The notes below the pieces were generated by a model. It did not search any database, was not told where the DNA came from, and saw only the letters and a list, made by a program, of their open reading frames with translations. Position numbers and translations under genes: made by a program. From Macropodus opercularis (lineage: Eukaryota > Chordata > Actinopteri > Anabantiformes > Osphronemidae), in the NCBI GenBank assembly GCA_030770545.1, contig CM061090.1:9875501-9939500 (forward strand): a DNA stretch of 64,000 nt. Reading direction: 5' to 3'. Below, piece by piece: positions 46,094-57,704 of the stretch. Positions within the stretch are counted from its first letter, which is position 1, and each line of letters opens with the position of its first letter.

Positions 46094-47518
46094 ATGACAG
46101 CTCTGAAGTTTGCTTTGTGCCTGGCATGTCTGTTCCGGGGGACAATAGGTTAGTCAGCGCATTTCTCTGTATTGTATTCTATAATGGTGACTATAGCTTA
46201 ATATGATAGTTGTATTAACGCTAAGCTTTCTTGGGTTTTTTTCAGCAGTGGCAACTGACGACAATATGTCGATTCATCAAGACGGAGGTTTGAAATCAGC
46301 TAATGTTGGTGACACAGTGACTTTGCAATGTTTTTATGAGGGTAATGTGGTGATGTTTTACTGGTATAAACAAACTCTGGGACAGAAACCAAAGCTCATG
46401 TCTAGCTTCTATAAATATGACAAAGTTGGCACATTTACGGATGAATTCAAAAACAGTTCACGATTCTCACTGGAAGCTGAACATGGTAATTACCACTTGA
46501 CTATATCAGATGTGCAAATTTCAGACGCGGCTGTTTACTACTGTGTAAGTTGCAGCGCTTACAAGTATGTGTTTGGAGACAGCATCACAATCAGCGTCCA
46601 GGGTTCAGGCTCCAACGTCCCAGCTTTGGTGCATCAGTCAGTGTCTGGGAGCCTCCATCCAGGAGGTTCTGTGACGCTGAACTGTACAGTTCACACTGGG
46701 ATCTGTGATGGACAACACAGTGTTTACTGGTTCAAAGACTCTGGACAAACTCCTCCAGGAATCATTTACACCCACGGAGACAGAAACGATCAGTGTGAGA
46801 GGAAGCCAGACACACAAACACACACCTGTGTCTACAACCTGCCAGTGAATAGTCTGGGTCATTCTCCTGCTGGGACCTACTACTGTGCTGTCGCCTTATG
46901 TGGACACATTCTGTTTGGAAACGGGACCAAGCTGGAATTCAGGTGTAAGTTCTCTAAAATTAAGGCACTAATCACAGATAATAGCTTCCAGTTTGTAAAG
47001 TTTCCTTTGTGTCTATGTCAGCGGACTCTCTTGTCTTGGTGTATGTCTTGGGTGGGGCTTTGGCGTTCACCACCACCCTGGCTGTGCTACTGCTGTTGTC
47101 AGTGTACAGAGTTCATAAAGCAAACAGCAGCAAATGTACAGGTAGGTTAAACCATCTGCATCTTACATATCAACATGTAAGAGACTTAAAGTAAATCAGC
47201 CTTTTCTGCTTTACCTCCAGATCCGCAAGCTCCTACCACAGTGAATGCAGAGGTGAATATTTAACCCCCTTCCTTCAGCCACAGACTAAATGTTATGCTA
47301 CTGTATACATTTGTGTATTGTTGATTATTTTCACTATGTAGTATATTGTCATTCATACTTATACTGTATATACTTTGTAATAGGGTCAAGACGAAGACAA
47401 CCTTCATTATGCTGCTTTAAGGAGACAAAGGTTTAATACAGCAAAAAAACTGAAAGAAACTCACTGTGTATATTCCACTGTAACAGTAAAACCTCTGACA
47501 TTTCAATGTCAACAATAA
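46094..47518 (+). CDS. nitr: NITR-7, inhibitory novel immune-type receptor
   Basis: Exons are 46094-46148, 46246-46944, 47022-47141, 47221-47252 and 47384-47518 (346 residues; phases 1,1,1,0). Signal MTALKFALCLACLF; V domain about 25-137 with LQCFY, WYKQTLGQK, VYYCVSC (one extra cysteine just after the core one) and YVFGDSITI. The I domain (about 140-250) is of the near-identical SNVPALVHQ type. It carries the shorter TQTHTC form shared with NITR-9, and CALCGHI replaces CASCGHI-type spacing with the cysteine kept. Membrane helix about 257-282; tail with ITIM LHYAAL (Tyr about 311) and CVYSTV. The tail runs about ten residues past the usual end. An AATAAA overlaps the stop codon (47,514-47,519), and ATTAAA lies at 47,775. 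Confidence 0.88.
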
Positions 47519-48785
47519 ATGGTTGCAATATAGTATCTAAAAAGTACCACCACTATATTTTGAAAGTCCAGTTGTGGCAACTGGGCTTCCTTCTTCAACA
47601 GTCCAAGGTTTTAGTAGAAGAAGGAAGTTGCCACGACTCAGCCTTCAGACAACCTCACATGGATGAGAATCTTCACCAGCAGCTGTCACTAAAGTTTAAG
47701 TTCACAAGTTATACAATGTTTACGGTAACTGTGTTGCAACTATTGTGAGGAGCTGTCTGTACAGTGGCAGTGACATTAAAGCTACTCTCACATGGGAACA
47801 TATTGCAAACACATGATAGATTGATCTGATTTGTAGGAATTGCTTGGAAAACTTGTAGCAAGAGACATCAAAGTTGGGGTATAATAGTTAGTTACCATAT
47901 TATTTCACTCATCTTACCTACCTTGCTCCACTGGTTTGCTGGAGCCTAACTCAACTAAACTCCTCAGACTTCCCACTCAACATAACGGCATGTCTGTGGA
48001 CTGTGGGAGGGACAGGAGAACCCAGAGAAAACCACTAACCACTACACCGCAGTGTTTTTTAACGTTATTGTTACAAACATCAAGTTTAGTTTAGCATCTT
48101 TGAATATTATATCCTCATATCAGTCTCTCACTCCCAGTCAAACAGGCTGAGGGCAAGGTTGAATAGATGGATGGAGTATCCCCACAACTCCAGCCATCTG
48201 TACCCACAGGGTCAACTCTGTTACAGTGTTAACAGTAGTCAGCCTCCAGTGTTTGAGCCCCAGGAAGAAGTACCGTTGGGCCTATCTGCTTGCTCAAGCC
48301 TACATCAGGAGTTGCCAGTTTACCAGCTCAGATCTACTCAAAACTGTGTCGTCTTGCAAGAAGAGACATTCAGCCAAACCAGTTCTTTCTTGATCACGTG
48401 GTGTTCATCCCACCGTCTATGTCTTGAGCGTAGGAGCCTACTGTCATGGTTTTGACTTTGTGCTCTGACCATATCTGATTTAATTGATTCTCTTTCTCTG
48501 CGCTCCTCTCACTTACAAACACTGTGAAGTCTGTTATTGTTTTTGAGAACCCAGAAGCAGCAAATCTATCCTCCAATTGGTGCTGTAAGTCAGTTGATAA
48601 CCTCTAAATAATTAAATAATCAAACTGTGTATACATGATTATACTAATATTTTCATTGCTTAAGCTATAGTACCAAAAGACAACATTCAATCATCTCTCA
48701 TCATGTGAATCCTATAACTATGACTGTAGGTCGCAGTGAACATGTGATGTTTCCTAATTAGGACATACAGAAGCGTGTCACATCA
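47519..48785. other. Intergenic between NITR-7 and NITR-8
   Basis: No receptor exon. A short inverted fragment of the tRNA-headed repeat lies at 47,990-48,056. A 98-codon open frame at 48,159-48,455 has no domain that I recognise, and its composition gives no reason to call it a gene. Confidence 0.45.
47990..48056 (-). repeat. Fragment of the tRNA-headed fish repeat
   Basis: gtctgtggactgtgggagg, gagaacccagagaaaacc and actaaccactacacc match, on the minus strand, parts of the family seen at 421-640. Confidence 0.5.
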
Positions 48786-48791
48786 GGTTAG

Positions 48792-48796
48792 CCAAT
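48792..48796 (+). promoter_or_regulatory. CCAAT box of NITR-8
   Basis: In gttagccaatcaaacac, 78 nt before the start codon, identical in place and context to NITR-7. Confidence 0.6.
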
Positions 48797-48869
48797 CAAA
48801 CACAGCCTTGTCTCTGCAGAGAGGAGAAAGTACTAGACCATTTTCATTCAACAAAAGAATTTGAACAAG

Positions 48870-50364
48870 ATGTCAGCTCTAAAAATTGTCTTGTGTCTTA
48901 CTTGTCTGTTCATGAGGAAAAGGGGTGAGTTGTGGCTATAGTTTTTGTGTTTTAGTGTGAAAAAACTATTTACTGGATGATTATCTTCTTTTGTTTGATT
49001 ATGACATATCGCATTTTCTTGTTTCTCATTAAACTTTAGCTCAGGAGAGTGATGTGAATTTCCTGTCATCAATCCATCAAGTGGGAACATTTTTATCAGT
49101 TAATGTTGGAGCCAAAGTTACTCTACAGTGTTTCTATGAAGGTGATTACGCAGGATGGCTTTTCTGGTATAAGCAAACTCTGGGACAGAAACCAAAGCCT
49201 GTCTGTAGTTTTTATGTATATGAGGCAAAAGTTAAGTTTTATGACGAGTTCAACAACAATCCACGTTTTACAGTGGAGACTAAAAAAGGCAAGAACCACT
49301 TAACAATTATTGATTCTGACATTTCAGACTCAGCTACTTACTACTGTGCAAGCAGCTACACATTTATGTTTAATTTTGCAGAGGGTATTATTGTCAGTGT
49401 AAGAGCCTCAGATTTGAACGTCCCAGCTTTGGTCCATCAGTCAGTGTCTGGGAGCCTCTATCCAGGAGGTTCTGTGATGCTGAACTGTACAGTTCACACT
49501 GGGATCTGTGATGGACAACACAGTGTTTACTGGTTCAAAGACTCTGGACAAACTCCTCCAGGAATCATTTACACCCAGGGAGACAGAAACGATCAGTGTG
49601 AGAGGAAACCAGACACACAGGACTATTACACCAGTACCTGTGTCTACAACCTGCCTCTAAACAGCCTGAGTCTCTCTCATGTTGGGACCTACTACTGTGC
49701 TGTTGTGTCATGTGGACAAATAGTGTTTGGGAATGGAACCGACATTCACATTAAGCGTGAGTAACTTGTTCCTTCTGTTCATTTTCGGTGTAGATTTTTG
49801 GGAATACATGAACTAAACGTTTTGTTTCTAACGTCTGACTCTGCAGATGAGGTGAACTCTCCCAGCTCTCTTGTGTATTATTTAAGTGTAGCTTTGACAT
49901 CCTCCATCCTCATGGTCGTTGTATTGGCTTTATCTGTCTACATGTTCAAGAGAAACAATTGCCACCGTACAGGTGAGTCATACCTTACATACCTTTTGAC
50001 TTCTTATAAATAAATACAGCATTTGAATGAACAAGCATTTCATGTTTTATAACTAGAGTCAACATTATCAACTCCCTCCAGAACAAATGCAGAGGTAAAA
50101 TTCTAACACCTGTTATAAACCCGTGTTGTTGCAGAACAATCTAATTTTGTGGAAACATTTAATATTTCTGCTCAGATGGACGTGCTGACCCATTTCCATG
50201 TATGTTCTTATCAGGGATATGAAGACGTAGACAACGTCCACTATGCTGCTTTAAGTGTTGACCTGCCCAACAGCTCAAGAAAACAGAGGAGCACCACCAA
50301 GACTGAATGTGTCTACTCCAGTGTGAAGCAGCAGAAAACAAAAGTGGCTGAACATCGCACATGA
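48870..50364 (+). CDS. nitr: NITR-8, inhibitory novel immune-type receptor
   Basis: Exons are 48870-48924, 49040-49756, 49847-49972, 50057-50094 and 50215-50364 (361 residues; phases 1,1,1,0). Signal MSALKIVLCLTCLFM; V domain about 25-140 with LQCFY, WYKQTLGQK, DSATYYCASS and FNFAEGIIV. The I domain (about 144-256) is of the near-identical SNVPALVHQ type with six cysteines and CGQIVFGNGTDI. Membrane helix about 266-289; tail with ITIM VHYAAL (Tyr about 322) and CVYSSV, followed by about 13 extra residues beyond the usual end. The pseudogene at 52.5 kb is its closest relative in the window (shared QESDVN, GDYAGWLF and VKFY segments). Confidence 0.9.
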
Positions 50365-50605
50365 CAATGACACGTTCCTCCTCTGACAGATGTTTACTGC
50401 AGCTGACAGATTTCACCAGTGAAGAATATATCACAGGAAAGACAGAAAGACTGTACATGTCATGTTTATAGCATATAAAAAACTTCTGCCTGATCCTATA
50501 TTGTTGAGCTGTACAGATTATGTTACTATTATTGTCAGTTTTGAACTTTTCAGTGTGCCTTCCTGGTGCAACATATAGATTATGATCAATGTCCATCAAG
50601 TCCAT

Positions 50606-50611
50606 AATAAA
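50606..50611 (+). promoter_or_regulatory. Polyadenylation signal of NITR-8
   Basis: AATAAA about 240 nt after the stop codon. Confidence 0.45.
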
Positions 50612-50679
50612 ACTTTCCATCCCCCTTGTCTCAAAGTTAAATCTGGGTTATTTTTTGAACACAACGTACACAGACAAGC

Positions 50680-50838
50680 AGTCAGTTTGACACCTACGGG
50701 CAATTTAGAGCCTCCAGTTAACCCATACAGGAGGGTTACAGACAAGAGGAGGACATGCAAACTCCACACAGACCAAATCAAGCACACAGAATCAAAGCCT
50801 GGTCCTTCCTGCTGTGAGGCAACAGTCAGAACCACTAC
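50680..50838 (-). repeat. Inverted copy of the tRNA-headed fish repeat
   Basis: acctacgggcaatttagag, gaggacatgcaaactccac and ccttcctgctgtgaggcaac read, on the minus strand, as the same family as 421-640. Confidence 0.65.
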
Positions 50839-50953
50839 TATATATTAGACAGTGAACAGTTTTACACTCTGAACTCGGCTTCTGCTTCAACGTTAGTTGA
50901 TGTGTATTTGTGTACCGAGGGAGGGTGTGGCCTAAGGAAATCAACACCCTATA

Positions 50954-52305
50954 TCAAGGTGTGCATAATTATTAGGCAGATTCTTCTCCTCAGGAAAAAT
51001 GGGCCAAAAAAGAGATTTAACTGACTCTGAAAAGTCAAAAATTGTAAAAAGTCTTTCATAGGGATGCAGCACTCTTGAAATATCTGAGATATTGAGACGT
51101 GATCTCAGAACCATCAAACCTTTTGTAGCAAATAGTCAACAGGGTCGCAAGAAATGTGTCAAGAAGAAATTAACAGCCAAAGATTTGAGAAGAATCAAAC
51201 ATGAAGCCAACAGGAACCAATTATCCTCCAGTGCTGCCCTGTTCCACAACTGCAACCTACCTGGAGTGTCAAGAAGTACGAGGCGTTCAGTTCTCAGAGA
51301 CATGCCCAAGGTAAGAAAAGCTGAAACCCAACCACCTCTGAACAAGACACATAAGTTGAAATGTCAAGAATGGCCAAGAAATATCTGAAGACACATTTTC
51401 AAAGGTTTTGTAGACTGATGAGATGAGAGTGACTCTTGACGAACCAGATGGATGGGCCAGCGGTTAAATCAGTAACGGACACAGAGCTTCATTTGGACTC
51501 AGGCGCCAGAAAGGTGGAGGTGCGGTACTGGTATGGGCCGTTATCATTAAAAGACAAGCTAGTTGGACCATTTTAGGTTGAAAATTTACTCAAAATCAAC
51601 TCTCAGATCTATTGCCAATTTTTAGAAGACACTTTCTTCAAGCAGTGGTACAAGAAAAAGTCTGCATCTTTCAGGAAGACTTTGATTTTCATGCAAGACA
51701 ACCAGCACATGCATCAAAGTTCTCCACTGCGTGACTGGCCTTAAAGGCCTTAACGATGAAAAACTAAAGACATGGCCCCTTCTTCGCCTGACTTGAACCC
51801 TATTGAGACTTTTGGGCCCTTCCTAAGCAGGAAATATACAGTGAGGGTAAACAGTCCACCTCTCTGAACAGTGTCTGGGAGGCTTTGGTTGCGGCTGCAC
51901 AAAAAGTTGATTCTGACCAGATCAAGAAACTGAATGGAAGGGTCGTGACTGTTATCGAAAAGAAGGGTGACGATATTGGTCAATGAGGTTTTTCTTTTTT
52001 TTGAAATTTCAGAAATGTTTATTTGTAAATGTGAAGTTAGTTTGTTATTCTCAATTGTGAAAATAAACAAGTGAGGTGGGGAAATCTGTTTTTCATTTAC
52101 AGTAGTTTCATAATAATTCTGCACACTAATAGTTGCCTAATAATGGTATACATGTAGATATTCTCTTAAGAAAGACAAAACTTTACTTTTACTGCTTAAA
52201 TGTTCAGGTTTAAGGCTTTGTTGACATTTGGGATTGCACTGTAGTTGTACAATAACAAAATTAGTCCTCAAAAATACAAATTGCCTAATAATTGTGCACA
52301 GAGTG
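50954..52305 (+). mobile_element. Tc1/mariner-type transposon, inactive
   Basis: Ends gtgcataattattaggca (about 50,961) and tgcctaataattgtgcac (about 52,282) are inverted, with TA on both sides. The + strand carries a broken transposase. An N-terminal part with RDLTDSEKSKIVKSL and a helix-turn-helix-like stretch reads from about 51,013 to 51,388. Relics of an SPDLNPIE-like segment appear near 51,787. Several stops and frameshifts make it inactive. Confidence 0.8.
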
Positions 52306-52514
52306 TACATACACACATACAAGACATTTTTGATTTGTCAGTGTCCAACAAAAAGACTTTCTGTACTTCCAAAACAAACTCTCTTATCATCAACAAATCA
52401 ATCTAGAAGGTCAGTTTCAGGAGTCATATTATCCCAGTTACTTTTTCAATGTAATTATATCAGTAATTAATAGCTTGGCGACAACAGAGAACAGAAAGTA
52501 TTCAGACCATTTTC

Positions 52515-53141
52515 ATTCAACACAAGAATTCAAACAAAATTCCGTCTCTAAAACTTGTCTTGTTGTTGTCATGAGGAACAAGGGTGAGTTGTGTGTTTGT
52601 GGCTATAGTTTTATATATAATTGTGTTTTATTTCATTATTACTAATATTAAAATGTTTTACTGTATCACATTTGGTTGTTTGTCATTTCACATTAGCTCA
52701 GGAGAGTGATGTGAATTCCCCATTATCAATCCATCAAGTGAGACAATTCTTATCCGTTAATGTTGGAGCCAAAGTTACTCTACACTGTTACTATGAAGGT
52801 GATTACGCAGGATGGCTTTTCTAGTATAAACTCTGAAACAGAAACCAAAGCCTATCTCTAGTTCTTTGTATGTGACGCAAAAGTGAAATTTTATGAACAG
52901 TGGAGACTAAAAAAGGCAAAAACCACTTGACGATTATTGATTCTGACATTTATGACTCGGCTACTTACTACTGTACAAGCACCGTACAAGCAACTGTACT
53001 GCGTTTTGTAGAGGGCATCACCGCCAGTGTCCAGGTTTCAGGCTCCAACGTCCCAGCTTTGGTGCATCAGTCAGTGTCTGTCTGCAACTCTGAACTGTAC
53101 AGTTCACACTGGGATCTGTGATGGACAACACAGTGTTTACT
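52515..53141 (+). pseudogene. Truncated NITR pseudogene, NITR-8 type
   Basis: A signal-exon relic at about 52,520-52,583 has lost its ATG (attccg) and several bases. The V/I exon starts at 52,697 after an intact acceptor. The conserved tryptophan is a TAG stop (52,822-52,824), a short deletion then shifts the frame, and a further deletion removes the V-domain middle. The I domain has lost bases in SGSLHPGG and breaks off at tgtttact (about 53,141), where a foreign repeat begins. No membrane or tail exon follows. The CCAAT box present in NITR-7 and NITR-8 is also gone. It is dead by several independent lesions. Confidence 0.9.
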
Positions 53142-53335
53142 TCTGTGGAGATTCTCATTCATCCAGGTGAAGTTGTCTGAAAGTTGAGTCATGGCAACTG
53201 GACTTCTTCTAGTTCGTAGAAACGTTTCACCACCTATCCAGGTGGCTTCTTCAGTCTGTGGGAAGTTGGTGTAGACCATGGATAAAGGAGGATAGAGGAG
53301 GAAAAATCCGTCAACTGTTGAATCAAACGTTGTGA
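53142..53335. repeat. Dispersed repeat that cuts the NITR pseudogene
   Basis: gaagttgtctgaaagttgag, agaaacgtttcaccacc and ccaggtggcttcttcagtc resemble an abundant fish repeat whose class I cannot fix. It starts exactly where NITR likeness stops. Confidence 0.5.
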
Positions 53336-53545
53336 AAAGAAGAAAAACAAACTGACAGCTCAACAGCAACAGGCCTGAAAGTAGATGAGAATTCTGTCTA
53401 CGCTGAAGAAGAACATCTAATCAATTCAAAACCTCTGCTGAGGAGCAAAATGTGACACACAGTAGAGCAGCTCATCACTTACAGCAATTGTAAAGACCAA
53501 CAACAAGCAGCAGCTGAAGGCAGCTGCAGTAAAGGCCTCGATTTA
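53336..53545 (+). mobile_element. DNA-transposon relic
   Basis: Shares actgacagctcaacagc, aggcctgaaagtagatga, aactctgctgaggagcaa and gcagctgcagtaaa with a longer copy at 58,782-59,430. This copy is shortened internally and inactive. Confidence 0.65.
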
Positions 53546-54060
53546 GCAATGACAGCAAAATATGAAAATAATGTTGACCTAGAGATGCGTGAATCAGTGT
53601 ATAAACAAGACGCTTCACGTCACACCACGTGGAAATTTGAGGCTCTAACACAACAAACTGGCAAAGCAAAAATCTTATTGGGAGCAAATTAAAACAAAAC
53701 ACACGTATTAGTGGAAAACCCACTAATTTTTTTAGTTAATTTTTATAAAAAATAATAACAATAAAATTTGCTTCTGTTATGTGTTTATGAAAGACCATAA
53801 ACTACATTTCCCCAAAATATGTCTGTTCACTTCAACACAGGACAGACTCTTGTCCGTCTGTGAATGAACCACTTTCTTTCTACTTGCAAACATTTGCAAA
53901 CGCTGAAACTAAAGGCTGAGTTTTGCTACTGTGTGTTCGGTATAATTCAACAGCTAGATGTGGGATCATTCTGTTAGCTTTTCTCAGACCAACGTTGACA
54001 CCTCAGGTAGCAGTAAACACGCTGTGACCATGTGATCACATTTCCTATAGAGTCACATCA
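53546..54060. other. Intergenic before NITR-9
   Basis: Nothing identified. Confidence 0.5.
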
Positions 54061-54061
54061 G

Positions 54062-54066
54062 CCAAT
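54062..54066 (+). promoter_or_regulatory. CCAAT box of NITR-9
   Basis: cagccaatcagccg, 80 nt before the start codon. The flanking cacatca and gtctctcttcagag also recur before NITR-8. Confidence 0.55.
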
Positions 54067-54141
54067 CAGCCGCAGTCTGGTCTCTCTTCAGAGTGGAGAG
54101 AACATTGATAATCTTTCATTCAGCTCAGCAGGTTGACCAGG

Positions 54142-55613
54142 ATGGCAGCTCCTACCACTGTTTTCTGTCTAACAAGTCTGCTTGTGTGGAAAATGGGTAA
54201 GTAGCATTGATCTAACTGTGACTCGTGTCTGTCAGTCTAGTCAGTGAATTAAGTGTTATTTCTTCTCTCGTTCAGCTCCAGCCCAGACGACTGATCTGAA
54301 ATCCTCCTCATCGTTTCATCAGTGGAGTAGTTTTGTATCGGTTAACGTTGGAGACAAAGTGACTTTGCCGTGTTTTCATGAGGTTGGTTTTTCTCTAAGA
54401 CTTTACTGGTTTAAACAGCCTGTGGAACAGAAGCCACAATTCATTGCTACCTTCAATCATTATGATGTTAATCGCACTTTTTATGACAAATTCAAGAACA
54501 ACCCACGTTTCAAGTTAGACACTGAAAACGGTAAATATCACCTGACAATCACAGATGTTCATATTTCTGACTCAGGTACTTACTACTGTTTCAGTACATA
54601 TTCATATACAGCTAAAATGATCAACATCACTATCGTCAGCGTTAAGGCTTCAGGCTCCAACGTCCCAGCTTTGGTGCATCAGTCAGTGTCTGGGAGCCTC
54701 CATCCAGGGGGTTCTGTGACGCTGAACTGTACAGTTCACACTGGGATCTGTGATGGACAACACAGTGTTTACTGGTTCAAAGACTCTGGACAAACTCATC
54801 CAGGAATCATTTACACCCAGGGAGACAGAAACGATCAGTGTGAGAGGAAACCAGACACACAAACACACACCTGTGTCTACAACCTGCCTCTAAACAGCCT
54901 GAGTCCTTCTCATGTTGGGACCTACTACTGTGCTGTTGCCTCATGTGGACACATTCTGTTTGGAAATGGGACCAAGCTGGACTTTAAGGGTGAGTAACTA
55001 AGATCTACGCGTCGCTTAGTTTCAGCATTTCCATTCGGATGTAATATTGTATGTTGCACAGGTTATAAAGCTCTGAAGGACTAAACTGTCATTTTGGAGT
55101 ATTCCTACTGTACCAGACTGACTCTAGCTTTTGTACTTACTACACTATAATGTTATGTGGCTCTGCAGACGCAGTGAACTCTCGTGTCTTGGTGTACTTC
55201 CTGAGTGGAGCTTTGTCCGCCGCCACCATGCTGGTTGTATTACTGACTTTCTTACTGTGCAGGAGAAGCACCTGCCAGACTACAGGTAACAGGCTCTTTC
55301 TGAAAGCTTGAACTGAATTCAGATTTTTAAATAGACTCAATTTTGTGTATTTCACAACTAGCACAAGCAAGATTTTCAGATCCATCAACAACAAACATAG
55401 AGGTAAAAAAAAAATTATTTTATTTTCAGTTGTCATGGAAACACATTTCAGCACCATATACTGTATTTCATTTTAAATGATTTCATGTTTCAACAGTGTT
55501 TCCAAGATGACAACATTCATTATGCTGCACTAAGCGTTAACCTGCCAAACAGATCAAGAAGACAAAGGAAAGAAACAGATACTGTCTGTATGTACTCGAG
55601 TGTAAAGCAGTAG
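54142..55613 (+). CDS. nitr: NITR-9, inhibitory novel immune-type receptor
   Basis: Exons are 54142-54196, 54276-54989, 55169-55285, 55362-55402 and 55497-55613 (347 residues; phases 1,1,1,0). Signal MAAPTTVFCLTSLLVW; V domain about 28-143 with LPCFH, WFKQPVEQK, DSGTYYCFS. The J-like motif is lost (AKMINITIVSV), with a likely N-glycosylation site instead. The I domain (about 146-255) is of the near-identical SNVPALVHQ type with six cysteines, the TQTHTC form shared with NITR-7, and CGHILFGNGTKL. Membrane helix about 263-284; tail with ITIM IHYAAL (Tyr about 318) and a second tyrosine in CMYSSV. Predicted inhibitory receptor. Confidence 0.9.
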
Positions 55614-56149
55614 AGCTGATAACTGTGTTACATTGTAAACATTGATTTAAAGTGTTAAATTAGTTTTTATTATATTGTACATACCTGAATCACTGGTTTC
55701 TAAGGAGTTCAGATATTTCAGGGTTTGATTGGTTCGCTTGTTTGACTTAATGCCATCCTTTGACAAATCAATGTGCACAGCTAAGCCTAAAGTACATCCA
55801 TTAGCTAAACTCTCACACGTTTACAGTTGTCTCTCTCTGTTTCAGTACAAATTGGATAAAAGTTAATAAAGTAAATAATTCTGAAATAAACCAGTGGTGA
55901 CAAACACCGTCTGTATGAATCTAAAACATCACATGATCTACTGTTGTCATAGACCAATAGTAACACTACACTTTACAAGCAGCATCATTATTTTCTAGTC
56001 ATCCTCACCAACACACTCAGACATCGTTTCAGGTTACAGTCACAACTATCAGCTGAGCTCTAACGCTCCTAAAGTCTAACATTCAGGAATAACAGGAGAC
56101 CTTGATTCTCCCATGTGTTCATTATAAAACATCAAGACATCATCATGAA

Positions 56150-56385
56150 CTGAGTGCAGGCTAAAAGATAAGAGCAAAACCAGTGAAGGGGTGTGAAAGT
56201 AATACCAGTGGAAAAGATCTGTTAAAAATAATTGCATTAGAGATTGTATCGAAGGCTGCACTCAGATCCAGCAGATGGAGAGTAACCAGAGTCAGATGCT
56301 GTGAGAAGGTCATTTGTTTTTGTTTTTCTGGAGGATAGTTTCTGTACTGAGGCAGGGATAGAAACCAGACTGGAAACATTCATAC
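56150..56385 (-). mobile_element. LINE reverse-transcriptase fragment
   Basis: On the minus strand it reads TLHLLDLSAAFDTISNAII. This is the reverse-transcriptase motif with the catalytic aspartate (LDLSAAFDT) typical of L2-like LINEs. It is preceded by QHLTLVTL and followed by diverged sequence. Only about 70 codons survive. Confidence 0.75.
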
Positions 56386-56755
56386 AGGCAACTTTGTGTT
56401 AAGTGAGAGTGGAGTCAAGTAGAGACTAATTTAGGGAAAGAGTCTGGCTGTTGGGCGAGTTTATTTAACGATGAGAACAGGGCTGTAGTATCGCCTTCAT
56501 TTGAGGACTTTAGGCCACAATAGTTTATAGATTTAGTTTGAGCAATTAGATCCTTATATTGTATCATGTGAGGTTAATGCATTTATTTGTGGATGAGACC
56601 AGATTTCTAATAGTGTTGCTCGAATTGTCGAACCTTGGTTTTCATTGACCTGAAGTGTAAGTTAACACAGGTGTCACTTTAAGAAAAGGAACTTTGTAAC
56701 TTAGTACATAACTACAGCATTTACTGGAAGAAGCCACCTGGGTCTAAATCAAGTA

Positions 56756-56960
56756 TACAGTGGGTACGGAAAGTATTCAGACCCTCTTAGATTTTCACTC
56801 TTTGTTATATTGCAGCCATATGCTAAAATAATTTAAGTTCCTTTTTTCTCCCTCATTAATGTACACACAGCACCCCATATTGACACAGCATTTTTGCAGA
56901 TTTATTAAAAAAGAAAAACTGAAATATCACATGGTCATAAGTATTCAGACTGTGACACTC
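56756..56960. mobile_element. Tc1-like transposon end fragment
   Basis: cagtgggtacggaaagtattcagaccct, ttgttatattgcagcc and ataagtattcagac resemble the terminal region of a common fish Tc1-like element. No transposase is readable. Confidence 0.6.
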
Positions 56961-57704
56961 ATATTTACATGTAACATCGCTGCCCCATCACAGCTGCACC
57001 AGTGCTCTTAGCTCATTACTCAGGGCTCAACAGACTGTAGACCCCTCTCAAAGTGAAGCTTCTCAATGTGGAACAAAAGCTGAGTATGTCACATTAATCC
57101 TAAACCACAGCATCACATCCTCAAAAAATCAAAGCAATGACTGGTCCATCTTTCACTGAAAAGTTCATTTTACTTTGAGCACAAAGGAGAAAAACTCGAG
57201 CAGAGCAACAATCATCAAACCTGCTGCTCTGCTACCTGCTCTGTTATCTGTTGCTAATTTAACTTTGACTCAGTCGTATCGTGCAGATGAGTCACCAAGA
57301 CAAGGAACCAGCTTTAATGATCCCCATGTACATTTTACCTGGAGATTCCCAGTTTTCCAACCAAGCAGTGGATTCAAACACACGTTTACATGCAGTGATG
57401 CCTCCTCTTGTTCATTGTGGAAACTGTCCAGTTGTTGCCAGCTTTCTGTGCTGGGGCAGTGGGAACCAGTCCCACAATAAACAAGGTCACAAGTGCAGGA
57501 ACATCAACAACCTGAGGTTTCATCCAGGTGGACGTTCACTACTTTATGTTGCTCTTGTACATTTTACAAACGTTGACTGATCATCACTGGTTTTATTGGT
57601 GACACGAACGTGGTCAGTTAAAAAGGCTCCACCTCTAAAGTAGACAGTTCCTTCCTGGAGCACAGTTATATTACAGACACCGCAGAGCTACGACCAGTCG
57701 CACG

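Larger units (their letters stand above)
50365..52510. other. Intergenic between NITR-8 and the truncated NITR
   Basis: Filled mainly by an inverted tRNA-headed repeat and a 1.35-kb DNA transposon, listed separately. Confidence 0.6.
55614..57650. other. Intergenic between NITR-9 and IgV-7
   Basis: About 55,850-55,990 matches the flank beyond IgV-3 (27,720-27,915). A LINE reverse-transcriptase fragment and a Tc1-like end follow. The region from about 57,000 to 57,650 shows only short frames without a domain. Confidence 0.5.

Noticed and set aside
48159..48455. 98-codon frame between NITR-7 and NITR-8
   Set aside because: No recognisable domain, no paralogue in the window and no supporting gene structure.
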